Assembly: GCA_900549715.1 (NCBI GenBank) | Contig: URPK01000010.1 | Location: 16,615-80,614 of the forward strand | Direction of reading: 5' to 3' | DNA: 64,000 nucleotides | Source: an uncultured Collinsella sp. | Lineage (GTDB): Bacteria > Actinomycetota > Coriobacteriia > Coriobacteriales > Coriobacteriaceae | In this document: piece by piece, positions 8,392 to 17,824 of the stretch | How the letters are laid out: each line of letters begins with the position of its first letter | How positions within the stretch are numbered: position 1 is the first letter of the stretch | Notes under the pieces: generated by a model | Databases searched by the model: none | Seen by the model: only the letters and a program-made list of their open reading frames with translations | What the model was told of the DNA's origin: nothing | Position numbers and translations under genes: made by a program

Positions 8392-8607
8392 GATGGATTG
8401 TATGCCGCCGGACCATGCTGCGTGCACCGGATGGCCGTATTTGTTTGTTGCTCCTTTCATCGGGCTTTTTGCTGATGTTAAAGCGGTGTCGTGACGGCTC
8501 GATTTCTGCTGCGTTACGATACGTTCTCGATTGCGATTCCACGATGTTTCGGTCGCGTGACCATTGTGTTTCGTCTTGCCGGGGCGCTGATGGCGAAAGG
8601 AGGGGCC

Positions 8608-9795
8608 GTGCAATACCGCGTTGACCCCAAAAGTGGTAACCGAATATCTGCTCTGGGTCTGGGCTGCATGAGATTTCCCGGTGCGCCGGGACACCCCGAT
8701 GCGAAGACGGCCGATGCCATCATTTCCCGTGCGGTGGAACAGGGGATTAATTATCTGGATACTGCGTATCTTTATCCCGGTAACGAGGTGTGCGTGGGCG
8801 CCTCACTTGAGCGCTTGGGGCTGCGTGACCGGGTGTTGCTGGCGACTAAGTTGCCGCACGCTTCGTGCAAATGTGCGGAGGATTTCGACCGCTTTTTTGA
8901 CGAGCAACTGCACCGTTTGCGGACCGACCATATCGACTACTACCTTATGCACAACATTACCTCGCCCGCCCAGTGGGAGCGCGTGGTGGCGTTGGGCATC
9001 GAGGACTGGATTGCGCACCAAAAGGCTGCGGGGCGTATTCGCCAGATAGGTTTTTCGTATCACGGCAGTGCGGCGGACTTCCTGACGATGCTCGACGCGT
9101 ATGACTGGGATTTTTGCCAGATTCAGTACAACTACGCTGGAGAGCGCTACCAAGCGGGAACGGCGGGACTTATAGCAGCCGCCGAGTGCGGGCTCGCGGT
9201 GTTTGTGATGGAGCCGCTTTTGGGCGGACGCCTGGCGGGCAAGCTGCCTCCGCGGGCCCGCGCCGTGCTCGATGACGTACGCGATCCGTACCTGAAGACG
9301 CCGGCTGCTTGGGGCCTTTCGTGGGTGTGGAACCATCCTCAGGTCACGATGCTGCTTTCGGGCATGACCGATACCGCGCAGGTGGACGAGAACGCGGCAT
9401 TGGCGGATCGCGCACTGCCGAATTCGATGACGACAGAGCAGCTCGATACCATCGCGCGTGTGCTGGGAGAGTTTGAGAAATCGAATCGCGTGCCCTGTAC
9501 GGGCTGCGGCTACTGCATGCCGTGTCCCAAAGGCATCAATATCCCTGGGTGTTTCGCCGCCTACAACGCAAGCTATGCGCACAGCTGGTTTACGGGCCTG
9601 TCGCAGTATTTTACGGCGAGCGCGGTGCGGACGAGTGAGCCCAAGTTGGTGAGCAATTGCGTCAAATGCGGCAAATGCGCACGTCACTGCCCGCAGCACA
9701 TCGATATTCCTGAGCGTCTCGACGATGTGCGCCGACGTTTCCAGCCTGGCCTCGTAACGGCCGCGCTTAAAGCCTTCTGCAAAACGCGTTCCTGA
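8608..9795 (+). CDS. Aldo/keto reductase with C-terminal 4Fe-4S ferredoxin-like domain
   Basis: A 395-residue protein. Residues 1 to about 280 form an AKR barrel with catalytic residues visible as Asp/Tyr in DTAYLYPGNE, Lys in ATKLPH and His in YYLMHN. The C-terminal domain has two cysteine clusters, PCTGCGYCMPCP and NCVKCGKCARHCP, typical of 4Fe-4S binding. This arrangement is common in strict anaerobes, and the substrate is unknown. The GTG at 8608 is chosen for its strong AAAGGAGG site; an in-frame ATG at 8590 would precede that site. Confidence 0.86.
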   Translation: MQYRVDPKSGNRISALGLGCMRFPGAPGHPDAKTADAIISRAVEQGINYLDTAYLYPGNEVCVGASLERLGLRDRVLLATKLPHASCKCAEDFDRFFDEQLHRLRTDHIDYYLMHNITSPAQWERVVALGIEDWIAHQKAAGRIRQIGFSYHGSAADFLTMLDAYDWDFCQIQYNYAGERYQAGTAGLIAAAECGLAVFVMEPLLGGRLAGKLPPRARAVLDDVRDPYLKTPAAWGLSWVWNHPQVTMLLSGMTDTAQVDENAALADRALPNSMTTEQLDTIARVLGEFEKSNRVPCTGCGYCMPCPKGINIPGCFAAYNASYAHSWFTGLSQYFTASAVRTSEPKLVSNCVKCGKCARHCPQHIDIPERLDDVRRRFQPGLVTAALKAFCKTRS

Positions 9796-9808
9796 TGCCC
9801 CTTTTATA

Positions 9809-9875
9809 AGTTGCGGTGGAATAGTTCCTGTTTGCGGCAGAATAGGGCATCGACAGGAACTATTTCACCGCAACT
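9809..9875. repeat. Palindromic intergenic element
   Basis: Two 23-bp arms, 9809-9831 and 9853-9875, are inverted repeats with one mismatch, separated by a 21-bp loop. The outer ends read AGTTGCGGTG and CACCGCAACT. It lies between the aldo/keto reductase and endonuclease IV genes and ends 18 bp before the latter. The loop lacks a T tract, so it looks more like a dispersed palindrome than a terminator. Confidence 0.75.
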
Positions 9876-9893
9876 GATGAGGGGGAGCTGGAG

Positions 9894-10760
9894 ATGCTGA
9901 CGATTGGGTGTCATCTTTCGACGACGAAGGGCTATCGGGCGATGGGGGAGACGGCACTATCCATTGGCGCCAACACCTTTGCATTCTTCACGCGCAACCC
10001 GCGCGGCGGCAAGGCGAAAGATCTTGACATGGATGACGTGGCGGCCCTGCGCGAGCTTATGGAGAAAAACGACTTTGGCCCGCTTGTGGCTCATGCCCCC
10101 TATACCTACAACCCCTGTTCTGCCAAAGAGCGGGCACGCGAGTTTGCCTTGGAGGCAATGGCCGAGGACTTGCAGCGTCTGGAAGCGCTGCCCGGCAACT
10201 ACTACAACTTCCACCCCGGCGCGCATGTGGGGCAGGGGACTGATGCCGGCATTCAGATGATCGTCGACACCTTGTGTCAGGTGATGTTTGAGGGGCAGCA
10301 GACGACGGTGCTGCTCGAGACCATGGCGGGAAAGGGTACCGAGGTGGGCCGTAGCTTTGAAGAGCTGGCGCGCATTATCGAGGGTGCTGCTGCCAGGCGT
10401 CCAGAGCTATCGGACAAGCTGGGCGTGTGTCTGGACACCTGCCATGTGAGCGATGCCGGCTACGACATCATCCATGATCTGGACGGCGTACTCGACGAGT
10501 TCGACCGCGTGGTGGGTATCGACCGCTTGCGTGCCGTACACATCAACGATTCGAAGAACCCCAGTGGTGCCCATAAAGATCGTCACGAGTGCATCGGCAA
10601 GGGCTACCTTGGCAGCGAGGAGTTTGGCGGCGGTATGCAGGTTATGCAGAATATTGTATCGAATGGCCGCTTGCGCGCATTGCCATTCATTTTGGAGACA
10701 CCGAACGAACTTGCAGGTTATGCGGCTGAAATCAAACTGTTAAGGTCATTGCAGCAGTAA
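9894..10760 (+). CDS. nfo: Endonuclease IV (AP endonuclease)
   Basis: A 288-residue AP-endonuclease-2 family TIM barrel that nicks DNA 5' of abasic sites in base-excision repair. The zinc-ligand motifs occur in order: [38 protein letters not shown] with HKDRHE, and ILETPN. The length matches bacterial Nfo. The start has GGGGGAGCTGGAG just upstream. It appears to be a single gene; the ABC importer 3' of it has its own leader. Confidence 0.95.
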   Translation: MLTIGCHLSTTKGYRAMGETALSIGANTFAFFTRNPRGGKAKDLDMDDVAALRELMEKNDFGPLVAHAPYTYNPCSAKERAREFALEAMAEDLQRLEALPGNYYNFHPGAHVGQGTDAGIQMIVDTLCQVMFEGQQTTVLLETMAGKGTEVGRSFEELARIIEGAAARRPELSDKLGVCLDTCHVSDAGYDIIHDLDGVLDEFDRVVGIDRLRAVHINDSKNPSGAHKDRHECIGKGYLGSEEFGGGMQVMQNIVSNGRLRALPFILETPNELAGYAAEIKLLRSLQQ

Positions 10761-10907
10761 TGACTGTCATAAAGTGGAGTGTTCTATTCACGTTATGGGT
10801 TTGTTTCAATCAGTTTTCTAATTGCGGATTCTTCCAAACGGGCGCATAATATCCAACAGTTTTTGCAGACCTCTGAATCAAACGGGGTCACCGGAAGGAG
10901 ACTGATT

Positions 10908-11768
10908 ATGAAGCTGAAGAAGCTTGGCGCATTTGCCGCCACGGGCGCCATGGCACTCGCCCTCGCACTGACGGGCTGCGGCTCGTCCAACGCCACCTCT
11001 GGTTCTGATGCCGGTTCCAGCAGCTCTGACGACGCTAAGGTCGAGAAGGTCGACGGCTCCAAGGAGTACGCGCTCGTCAAGGACGGTACGCTGACCGTCG
11101 GCACCTCTGCCGAGTACGCTCCGTTTGAGTACAAGGATGACAACGGCGATTATCAGGGCTTTGACCTTGAGCTTATCAAGGCTATCGGCGACAAGCTGGG
11201 CCTGGATGTCGAGTACGTCAACAATGACTTTGACACGCTGGTTCCGGGTGTCGCTTCGGGCGCCAAGTATGACGTTTCCATCGCGGCTATCACCGACACG
11301 CCCGAGCGTGAGAAGGAAGTCACTTTCTCCGATTCCTACTACATGGACGATCAGGCTATCGTGACCAAGGTCGATAACACCGACATCACGGCCGACAACT
11401 ACAGCGAGAAGCTCAACAACGCCGACGCTACCATCATCGTCCAGTCTGGATCGACCGCCGAGGCCTTTGCTCAGGAAAACTTCCCCAAGGCTAAGATCGT
11501 TCCCTACAAGGACGCCACCGAGTGCTTCAGCGCCCTGCAGTCCGATAAGGGCGATGCCGTAGTCACCAACCGCTCCGTTGCCAGCCAGCTGACCGCCGAG
11601 CAGTTCAACACCTGCCAGACCATCAAGCAGGTCAGCACCGGCGAGGAGTACGCCATCGCCATCAACCAGGGCAACACCAAGCTCAAGGACGACATCAACC
11701 AGGCCATCAAGGACCTGACCGACGACGGTACCGTTGACGCCCTCATGGCTAAGTACAACATCAAGTAA
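10908..11768 (+). CDS. Polar amino-acid ABC transporter substrate-binding lipoprotein
   Basis: A 286-residue periplasmic-binding-type protein (SBP_bac_3). The lipobox LTGC places the lipid-modified Cys at residue 24, followed by a Ser/Asp linker. The ligand-binding core begins at LTVGTSAEYAPFEYKDDNGDYQGFD and has the family motifs DVSIAAITDTPERE and TVDALMAKYNIK. It should bind a polar amino acid such as Gln, His, Arg or cystine at the outer membrane face. The start at 10908 follows GGAAGGAG. The permease and ATPase genes follow, so it is the first gene of a three-gene importer operon. Confidence 0.92.
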   Translation: MKLKKLGAFAATGAMALALALTGCGSSNATSGSDAGSSSSDDAKVEKVDGSKEYALVKDGTLTVGTSAEYAPFEYKDDNGDYQGFDLELIKAIGDKLGLDVEYVNNDFDTLVPGVASGAKYDVSIAAITDTPEREKEVTFSDSYYMDDQAIVTKVDNTDITADNYSEKLNNADATIIVQSGSTAEAFAQENFPKAKIVPYKDATECFSALQSDKGDAVVTNRSVASQLTAEQFNTCQTIKQVSTGEEYAIAINQGNTKLKDDINQAIKDLTDDGTVDALMAKYNIK

Positions 11769-11788
11769 ATTAATGCTTGATTGCGCGC

Positions 11789-11820
11789 GGGCCCTTTCCG
11801 TTTTGCGGAGAGGGCCTTTG
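11789..11820 (+). terminator. Intra-operon terminator after the binding-protein gene
   Basis: GGGCCCTTTCCG pairs with CGGAGAGGGCC around TTTTG, with a short T stretch after it. This layout often keeps binding protein in excess over the permease. Confidence 0.6.
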
Positions 11821-11884
11821 CGCCTCTCTTGACGGAGAGCGTTTCCGTCTCGTTTTGTCGGCAACTTCTACGATAGGAGCCACC

Positions 11885-13246
11885 TTGTCTCGACTGAACA
11901 AAGGGGCCACGGAGCAGCGTTTTTCACTGCCCGCCTTGCTCCAAAAGCTATCCTGCGTCATGGCCGTGGCGCTCGCGCTGGTGTGCGCGGGGGCATATGC
12001 GCCCACGACCGCCCAGGCGCTTGAGACCGCAAAGATTACTGCCCGACCCAACACCGGTTCGGGCAGCGCTGTGGTCGGCGGCACCGAGACGCGCATTACC
12101 TGGGAAGTTCAGGCCGATGCCGACGAGGAGCTGAGCGGTCTTTCGCTGACGTTTGTCGACGGCACGACGTTTGGTACCGATGACACGCGATTGACGATGC
12201 TCTCGGGCGAGGACCTCATGGATCGTACGCCCATGAAGCCCACGTGCAAGGCTGACGGCCAGACGCTCAAGATCGACTTTGGCGAGACGGCGCCTGCCGG
12301 AGGCTTTTTCCGTGTCGAGGTTTACGGCGTGACGTTTCCCGTCGAGGGCGGCGATGAGGCCTTCAGCGGCACCTATACGCTCGCCGACGGTTCGACCAAG
12401 AAGATTTCTAAGATTCCTTCCGTCGAGATTAAGGGCGTGACGGCATTCGATAACTTCCTGGCCGACCTTAAGGAGCAGCCGTGGGTCGAGGCATGGAATT
12501 CCAACATGTTCCTTCGCCTGTTCCTGAACCCGGTCATTTTGGTCCAGAGCCTGCCGATCGTCTTCAAAGGCTTCCTCATGTCGCTCTCGATCGTGCTCGT
12601 GGCGTTTCCGCTGGCAATTCCCTTTGGCTTTGCCTTGTCGCTCATGCGCATCTCCAAGTCGCGCATCCTGCGTTGCCTTGCCGGCATCTATGTGAATATC
12701 ATCCGCGGTACGCCGGCGTTCCTGCAGATCTACATCGCGTTCTTCGGTCTGCCGCTGGCCGGCGTCAAGGTTGACGACTATGTGCTGGGCGTCATCGTCA
12801 TGGCCATGAACTCGTCCGCCTACCTGTGCGAGATCTTCCGCGCCGGTATTCAGTCGATCCCCAAGGGCCAGAACGAGGCCGCGCGCTCGCTGGGCATGAA
12901 CGCCTTCCAGACGCTGCTCTACGTTATGATTCCGCAGACGTTCCGCAATGTCCTGCCTACGCTGACCAGTGAGTTCATCCTGCTTTACAAGGATACGTCG
13001 CTGCTCGCGGCCGTGGGCGTGGTCGAGATCGTCATGAACGCCCGTACCATCGTGGCCACGACGGGTTCCATTACGCCGTATGTGGTTGCCGCGCTGTTCT
13101 ACCTGGTCATCACCCTGCCGCTTGCTCGCTTGGTGAGCGGTCTTGAGGCGAGGCTTCTGGGGACGGCCGAAACCAAGAAGAAGCGTCCCGCCAAGAGCGC
13201 TGGACAGGTCGTCGCGACGCCCGCCGACCACATCGCCGGTCTGTAA
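11885..13246 (+). CDS. Amino-acid ABC permease with N-terminal extracytoplasmic domain
   Basis: A 453-residue fusion. Residues 1-46 are a signal sequence or anchor ending APTTAQA. About 160 residues that look like a beta-sandwich (from [19 protein letters not shown] to [15 protein letters not shown]) would lie outside the membrane. From about residue 212 a His/Glu/Gln/Arg-type permease domain follows, with the EAA loop near [22 protein letters not shown]. The start TTG at 11885 follows TAGGAG; an upstream frame reaches 11777 but overlaps the terminator. The extra domain is not a solute-binding domain that I recognise. It forms an importer with the adjacent binding protein and ATPase. Confidence 0.87.
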   Translation: MSRLNKGATEQRFSLPALLQKLSCVMAVALALVCAGAYAPTTAQALETAKITARPNTGSGSAVVGGTETRITWEVQADADEELSGLSLTFVDGTTFGTDDTRLTMLSGEDLMDRTPMKPTCKADGQTLKIDFGETAPAGGFFRVEVYGVTFPVEGGDEAFSGTYTLADGSTKKISKIPSVEIKGVTAFDNFLADLKEQPWVEAWNSNMFLRLFLNPVILVQSLPIVFKGFLMSLSIVLVAFPLAIPFGFALSLMRISKSRILRCLAGIYVNIIRGTPAFLQIYIAFFGLPLAGVKVDDYVLGVIVMAMNSSAYLCEIFRAGIQSIPKGQNEAARSLGMNAFQTLLYVMIPQTFRNVLPTLTSEFILLYKDTSLLAAVGVVEIVMNARTIVATTGSITPYVVAALFYLVITLPLARLVSGLEARLLGTAETKKKRPAKSAGQVVATPADHIAGL

Positions 13247-13258
13247 GGAGGTCCTATC

Positions 13259-14011
13259 ATGAGCGAAACCAATAACTCGAACGAGGTCGTCGTCAGCATC
13301 AAGAACCTCCAGAAGGCCTTCGGCGATAACGTGGTCCTGCGCGATATCGATCTGGATGTGCACAAGGGCGAGGTCGTCGTAGTCCTGGGTCCTTCGGGCT
13401 CGGGCAAGTCGACGATGCTTCGCTGCATCAATCGTCTGGAGCATCCCACGAGCGGCTCGATCGTCGTTGAGGGCGTGGACGTTTGCGCCAAGGGCGTCGA
13501 CCTTAACAAGGTACGTACGCATCTGGGTATGGTGTTCCAGCAGTTCAATTTGTTCCCGCACCTGTCAGTCAAAAAGAACGTCATGCTCGCACAGCAAAAG
13601 GTACTCAAGCGCAGCAAGGAAGAGGCCGAGAAAATCGCTATCGAGGAGCTGACCAAGGTCGGTCTTGCCAAGCGCATCGACTTTATGCCGAGCCAGCTCT
13701 CGGGTGGCCAGCAGCAGCGCGTTGCCATCGCCCGCGCCCTGTCGATGAACCCTCACGTTATGCTCTTTGACGAGGCCACGTCGGCGCTCGACCCCGAGCT
13801 GGTTCGCGACGTTCTTGGCGTTATGCGCGATCTTGCACGTGACGGTATGACCATGATCGTCGTGACGCATGAGATGGGCTTTGCCCGCGACGTCGCCGAC
13901 CGCGTCGTCTTTATGGACGGCGGCGTTATCGTGGAAGAGGGTACGCCGAGCGAGGTCTTCGACCACCCCAAGAGCGAGCGCACCAAGGCGTTCTTGGGAA
14001 ATATCTCGTAG
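13259..14011 (+). CDS. glnQ: Polar amino-acid ABC transporter ATPase
   Basis: A 250-residue GlnQ/HisP-type ATPase. Walker A (GPSGSGKST, near residue 43), signature (LSGGQQQR), Walker B ([12 protein letters not shown]) and the H-loop (VVTHEMGF) are all present. It drives the importer formed with the two upstream genes. It starts 12 bp after the permease stop behind AAGGAGG. A bidirectional terminator closes the operon. The gln symbol denotes family only; the transported amino acid is not fixed by sequence. Confidence 0.93.
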   Translation: MSETNNSNEVVVSIKNLQKAFGDNVVLRDIDLDVHKGEVVVVLGPSGSGKSTMLRCINRLEHPTSGSIVVEGVDVCAKGVDLNKVRTHLGMVFQQFNLFPHLSVKKNVMLAQQKVLKRSKEEAEKIAIEELTKVGLAKRIDFMPSQLSGGQQQRVAIARALSMNPHVMLFDEATSALDPELVRDVLGVMRDLARDGMTMIVVTHEMGFARDVADRVVFMDGGVIVEEGTPSEVFDHPKSERTKAFLGNIS

Positions 14012-14035
14012 CCGCTTTATATGACTGACATAACA

Positions 14036-14073
14036 GAAAACGGGAGCCGGATGTGATCCGGCTCCCGTTTTTG
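14036..14073. terminator. Bidirectional terminator
   Basis: Perfect stem CGGGAGCCGGAT / ATCCGGCTCCCG (14041-14067, two-base loop) with an A tract before and a T tract after, between convergent genes. Confidence 0.92.
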
Positions 14074-14128
14074 TTGGGATGCGAATGTGTTTTGGTGCAG
14101 AGCTCGTTATGGGCGGAGCTCATTGCCG

Positions 14129-14548
14129 CTAGGCGAGCTCGGCTCCAAGGGCGCGGCAGGCCGCCTCGCCCTCATCGTCGGGAGCGTCGTAGCAGATGAC
14201 GGAATCGACGACGTTGACGCCCGCCTCGTCGGCGTCGGCCTTCCAGTTGTCCATCCACTCGCCCTCGGCCCACGAATAGGAGCCAAAGAGGACGACCTTC
14301 TTGTCGCCGAGAACCTCCTTGACCTCGTCCCACATCGGCTGGAACTCATCGTACTCGAGTTCCTCGGAGCCCATGGCGGGGCAGCCGAAGGCGAAGGCGT
14401 CGTAGTCGGCGGCCCTGTCGGCAGAGAAGTCGGCGCAGGGGATGACCTCAGTCTCGGCACCCGCGGACGTGGCGCCTTCGGCGACGAGGTTTGCCATGGC
14501 CTCGGTATTGCCCGTGCCACTCCAATAGACGACGGCGATCTTGCTCAT
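14129..14548 (-). CDS. Flavodoxin
   Basis: A 139-residue FMN-binding flavodoxin. The phosphate-binding loop SGTGNTEAMA starts at residue 10, and the isoalloxazine-flanking loops are seen at GCPAMGSEELEY and SYSWAEGEWMDNW. It carries electrons in place of ferredoxin, typically when iron is scarce. The start at 14548 is the only one giving a canonical flavodoxin N-terminus (SKIAVVYWSG). It lies 46 bp downstream of the DUF3793 gene, probably in one transcript. Confidence 0.93.
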   Translation of the reverse strand: MSKIAVVYWSGTGNTEAMANLVAEGATSAGAETEVIPCADFSADRAADYDAFAFGCPAMGSEELEYDEFQPMWDEVKEVLGDKKVVLFGSYSWAEGEWMDNWKADADEAGVNVVDSVICYDAPDDEGEAACRALGAELA

Positions 14549-14594
14549 ATGTTTTCCTTTCGGTTGTGCGGCGTGCGGCCGCGTTTTGTATGCT

Positions 14595-15299
14595 CTATCG
14601 GGTTGCCTGGACAAGTTGTCCCAGGGTGCAGCCCTGTTGATAGATGTACGTAAGGTATTGCGTGCATGCGCGATAGGAATCGAAGGTCGTGAGCGCCTGC
14701 TCAACGTTTGTGTATACCTTCCATGCGCCAAAGACCTTATAGTTTTCGCCGTGCTGGACGATAAACTGATGGACATCTTCGTAGGGATAGCCCAAAAAAT
14801 AGCCAATTTCGTGGGGGAACTCGCACATGCACCCCGTATCGCAGTGCCTATTTCGCGCGAGTGCGCAGACGCTGCTGTCATAGGCGCTTTCTGCGGCATT
14901 GCTGCTTGCCAGCGTGATGCGCGCGGCGAGATGCACCAGGGATGCGGGCAGGTTGTGGACATCGTAACCTTCGGCGGTAAGCGCCGTCGTGGCGCGGGGG
15001 TCGGAGAGGTATCGCATGAGGTCCGCAGGGCGGTACACATAGATGAGCGCTCCGCAGGGGCGCCAGACCAAAACGCTCATATGGATCCCGAGTGGCTGGA
15101 GCTCGCGGTTGCATTGGGCAATGACCGCGAGCAGGCGAGAGCGTCGCTCTTCGATATGGGCGGCGCCGGGTTTTCCGCCTTGGTTGGCGTAAACGCCGGG
15201 ATAGGTAAAGAGCGAGGCCGGCTTGATACCTGCGAGCGTAGGGGAGCAGTTGCGCACGACAGCCGTTTGGTATGTTGGGATGTCAATGGTTCGAGTCAC
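14595..15299 (-). CDS. DUF3793-family protein
   Basis: A 234-residue protein of DUF3793, recognised by the block FPHEIGYFLGYPYEDVHQF followed by a GAWKVY segment. It also has a CxxGCMC-like cysteine group (HCDTGCMCEF), which suggests metal or redox binding. The family is often found next to flavodoxin genes in Firmicutes and Coriobacteriia, as here, and its function is unknown. It is the first gene of a two-gene operon behind a promoter that overlaps a DtxR-like half site, so iron-responsive control is plausible. Confidence 0.82.
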   Translation of the reverse strand: MTRTIDIPTYQTAVVRNCSPTLAGIKPASLFTYPGVYANQGGKPGAAHIEERRSRLLAVIAQCNRELQPLGIHMSVLVWRPCGALIYVYRPADLMRYLSDPRATTALTAEGYDVHNLPASLVHLAARITLASSNAAESAYDSSVCALARNRHCDTGCMCEFPHEIGYFLGYPYEDVHQFIVQHGENYKVFGAWKVYTNVEQALTTFDSYRACTQYLTYIYQQGCTLGQLVQATR

Positions 15300-15323
15300 G
15301 ATGCTCCTTTCGGGTCCTCAGTT

Positions 15324-15366
15324 GTTAGCCTAGGAAAACTTATACACGAAAGTAAGCCAAGGTCAA
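15324..15366 (-). promoter_or_regulatory. Promoter with DtxR/IdeR-like site for DUF3793-flavodoxin
   Basis: On the minus strand, TTGACC (15366-15361) and TATAAG (15344-15339) are separated by 16 bp. Immediately downstream, CCTAGGCTAAC (15334-15324) matches the central half of the DtxR/IdeR consensus well but the outer half poorly. Iron- or manganese-dependent repression is therefore only a suggestion. Confidence 0.4.
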
Positions 15367-15427
15367 CAAAAAAGTTTGAAGCGGGAAACTAATTGACCGA
15401 ACCGACACGAGTTTGGAGTAAGATGGG

Positions 15428-15446
15428 AACACCCCATGGGGGTATA
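15428..15446. promoter_or_regulatory. CsoR-like operator
   Basis: The sequence ACACCCCATGGGGGTAT is the G/C-tract palindrome typical of CsoR-family (copper, sometimes other metal or persulfide) repressors. It is 30 bp upstream of the start of the HMA-domain gene, near where transcription should begin. No CsoR gene is in the window. Confidence 0.6.
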
Positions 15447-15475
15447 GGTATAAGAGTTTGGAGAAAGGGGATCGC

Positions 15476-15859
15476 ATGGAAGACTTGCTAAACCCTGCAA
15501 ATATCATCGTGCTTGCCGCGATTGTCGTCGGCATGTTCTTTGGCCTGCGGCGTATTGTCGCTTCGACACACGGAAAGAGCTGCTGCAGCGATGGCACGAG
15601 CGGTAAGAAGGCCAAGAAGGTAGTGGTTGCGGATACCGATCCGTCCCACTACCCCTATAGCGATGAGCTGCTCATCGGCGGCATGAGCTGCGATGGCTGC
15701 GCTCAGAATGTGGCCAATGCCCTCAATGCGCTGAATGGTGTGTGGGCAACGGTAACGTACGCGGACCACACGGCGCGCGTGCGCTCCAAGCGGCCAATCG
15801 ATCGCGGTGCTCTCGTGGCGGCCGTGAAGGATGCGGGTTACTACGTCATGACGCTGTAA
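15476..15859 (+). CDS. Membrane-anchored heavy-metal-associated (HMA) domain protein
   Basis: A 127-residue protein. The N-terminus (NPANIIVLAAIVVGMFFGLRR, residues 7-26) is one membrane segment, followed by a basic Cys-containing stretch (GKSCCSDG), like FeoB-associated Cys-rich membrane proteins. Residues from about 64 form an HMA domain with the metal-binding GMSCDGC (Cys72 and Cys75). A copper or similar soft-metal chaperone held at the membrane is the likely role. The start at 15476 follows GAAAGGGG. The CsoR-like palindrome upstream supports metal control. Confidence 0.8.
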   Translation: MEDLLNPANIIVLAAIVVGMFFGLRRIVASTHGKSCCSDGTSGKKAKKVVVADTDPSHYPYSDELLIGGMSCDGCAQNVANALNALNGVWATVTYADHTARVRSKRPIDRGALVAAVKDAGYYVMTL

Positions 15860-15885
15860 GCGCCGCCTTGGATGCACTTCCTTGT

Positions 15886-16311
15886 CTAGGCTCGTCCGCG
15901 CAGTTCGATGTCAAGAATGTCATCGAAATCGATGGCGATGTCTTTGAGCTTGAGGAGCTTGAAGGCAGGGAGTACCTCGTCGAGGATGCCGGTGCGGGAG
16001 CGATAGCCGTACGCATCGTAATAGGTGACGCGGACTAGGTCGCCACGTTTGAGGCCCTCGAGCTTTTTCGAAAGCTCGAGGGCTTTTTCTTCCGTGAGTT
16101 CACATTTTGGTTCGGCGGCGATCTCTTGCTTGCGCACGAGTTCGTAATATCCCGTGAGGGCGGCAAAGGGCATAAACTGCGCGGCACGGCCGGCACGGAC
16201 GGCGCCGTTAGCGGTGAGCTTGGGGTCGGCGGAGCGACGTCTTCCCTCGGGGTCCGCTAGGCGTTCAAAAGGTGTCGGTGGCCGCATCGGCTGCTGTTGG
16301 GGCTTAGGCAC
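15886..16311 (-). CDS. YolD-like protein
   Basis: A 141-residue protein with a YolD-like core: GRAAQFMPFAALTGYYELVRKQE, then a small beta domain starting at KRGDLVRVTYY and ending DILDIEL. YolD-like proteins are commonly encoded with Y-family DNA polymerases in Gram-positive bacteria and are thought to act with them in damage tolerance. Here the GTG start at 16311 overlaps the stop of the polymerase gene by 8 bp, so the two are translationally coupled and share the LexA-type boxes upstream. Confidence 0.83.
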   Translation of the reverse strand: MPKPQQQPMRPPTPFERLADPEGRRRSADPKLTANGAVRAGRAAQFMPFAALTGYYELVRKQEIAAEPKCELTEEKALELSKKLEGLKRGDLVRVTYYDAYGYRSRTGILDEVLPAFKLLKLKDIAIDFDDILDIELRGRA

Positions 16312-17809
16312 GGTGCCCTCCTACCTGATCGTTGCGTTCGCGTGCGGTGGCACCGGCGGTAAAGCTCAGTCCCTTAACCAGCGCGTTCTTGCCGTATTTG
16401 CCTTTTACAGCCAGCACGGCACGGGCCAGCTCGCGCTCGCGCTCATCGGCCTCGACATCGCTAAATAGATCGATGGTGGCAAACTCCTCCGGCATGAGGT
16501 TGCCAAATCCCAGGTTGATGCGCTTGACTGGTCGTTTGGGATCGACAGTCTGCGCCCAGAGCTCATCGAAATAGCCCATGATCTTCTTAAACGAATTGGT
16601 GCGCTCGGGCAGCTTGCGCGAGGCGTTGGAGTGCGCTAAGAGTGCGGCATAGCCACCGCGCGGTTTGCCGCCATGCTCTCCCACAAAGATGCCATCGATA
16701 GCCTGCGCCTCCCGCACCAGGCGGCGCCGTTCGTCATCGCGCTGGACGGGCTTGGGCGCACGGGGCGCGAGCTCAGGGCCGGCGGTTGCGGTGGGTTCGA
16801 TGCTCGACGTGCTCGAGCGTAGGTGTCCGCATCCGTCCACATATTGCGCTGTACCGCTGGCGTCGAGGCGGCGTATGTCAGCTCGTTCGCTCGCATAACC
16901 CACAAAGAGCGAGATGCTGTCGCAGACCACGTGCTTATCGACTAGGTCCAACACGGCGTTGTCGACCATCTCGCGCAAGACGGTGTAGGCCTGCTCATAG
17001 GCATAGCCCTTCGAGAGCACCTGCCCTGTGGTGGTCGAGGTCGCTTGCGGGCGATAAGCTTGGATATCGGCGATGGTTGTCGGCTCACGCCCGAAGGCGT
17101 GGTCGATAAGATATTCGGCATTGACGCCGAGTTCGTCGTAGAGCAGGTTCTCGTCGAGCGCTGCGACCCCCATCAGGTCGTAGACACCGTATTTCTCGAG
17201 ACGGGCCGCCACGCCGGGGCCGATGCCCCAGATGTCGGTGATGGGGCGATGGGGCCAGATCTCCTTGCGAAAGGTCTCGTCGTCGAGTGTGCCGATGCGA
17301 CTGGGCACATGCTTGGCAGTGATGTCGAGTGCTACCTTGGCCTGGAATAGGTTGGGGCCGATGCCGACCGTCGCCGTGATGCCGGTGCGCGCGAGGACCT
17401 CGTCGCGCAACATGCAGGCGAAGCCTTCCGCATCGGTGTGATAGAGGTCCAGATATGGCGTCACGTCGATAAAGCACTCGTCAATTGAGTAGACGTGAAT
17501 GTCTTGCGGACTGACGTATTCCAGGTAGATACCGTAGATCCGCGCCGACACCTCCATGTAGTGCTGCATGCGCGGTACGGCCTTAATGTAGTCGATGCCA
17601 TCGGGTATTTCGAACAGGCGACAGCGGTTGTGAATCCCTAGGTCCTTCATAGCCTGCGTGATAGCGAGACAGATAGTCGTGCGTCCGCGCGATTCGTCGG
17701 CAACGACCAGGTTGGTGGTGAGCGGATCGAGCCCACGATCGACGCACTCGACGCTGGCATAAAACGTCTTGAGGTCGATGCAGATGTAGGTGTGCTGCTC
17801 GTGCGCCAT
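16304..17809 (-). CDS. Y-family DNA polymerase (UmuC/DinB-like, SOS repair)
   Basis: A 501-residue translesion polymerase. The first metal-binding acid is in [12 protein letters not shown] near residue 10 and the second site is [10 protein letters not shown] near residue 103. The helix-hairpin-helix thumb region ([17 protein letters not shown]) and little-finger domain follow. A long insertion of about 60 residues rich in Ser/Pro/Arg lies around residue 330. The length fits the UvrX/ImpB-type subgroup that pairs with YolD-like proteins. The start at 17809 follows GGGAGGG. Two LexA-like boxes lie 16-45 bp upstream. Confidence 0.92.
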   Translation of the reverse strand: MAHEQHTYICIDLKTFYASVECVDRGLDPLTTNLVVADESRGRTTICLAITQAMKDLGIHNRCRLFEIPDGIDYIKAVPRMQHYMEVSARIYGIYLEYVSPQDIHVYSIDECFIDVTPYLDLYHTDAEGFACMLRDEVLARTGITATVGIGPNLFQAKVALDITAKHVPSRIGTLDDETFRKEIWPHRPITDIWGIGPGVAARLEKYGVYDLMGVAALDENLLYDELGVNAEYLIDHAFGREPTTIADIQAYRPQATSTTTGQVLSKGYAYEQAYTVLREMVDNAVLDLVDKHVVCDSISLFVGYASERADIRRLDASGTAQYVDGCGHLRSSTSSIEPTATAGPELAPRAPKPVQRDDERRRLVREAQAIDGIFVGEHGGKPRGGYAALLAHSNASRKLPERTNSFKKIMGYFDELWAQTVDPKRPVKRINLGFGNLMPEEFATIDLFSDVEADERERELARAVLAVKGKYGKNALVKGLSFTAGATARERNDQVGGHRA

Positions 17810-17824
17810 CCGAGCCCTCCCATC

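Noticed and set aside
10760..10849. 29-codon frame ([10 protein letters not shown]...) overlapping the nfo stop codon, before the amino-acid binding-protein gene
   Set aside because: No ribosome-binding site of its own beyond chance, no repeated codon type and no attenuator structure after it.
11948..13561. Minus-strand frame opposite the ABC permease and ATPase genes
   Set aside because: Arg/His/Asp-rich antisense product crossing a gene boundary, no support.
15281..15299. tRNA-like T-loop sequence GGTTCGAGTC
   Set aside because: It is the start of the DUF3793 gene; no acceptor stem or anticodon arm can be built around it.
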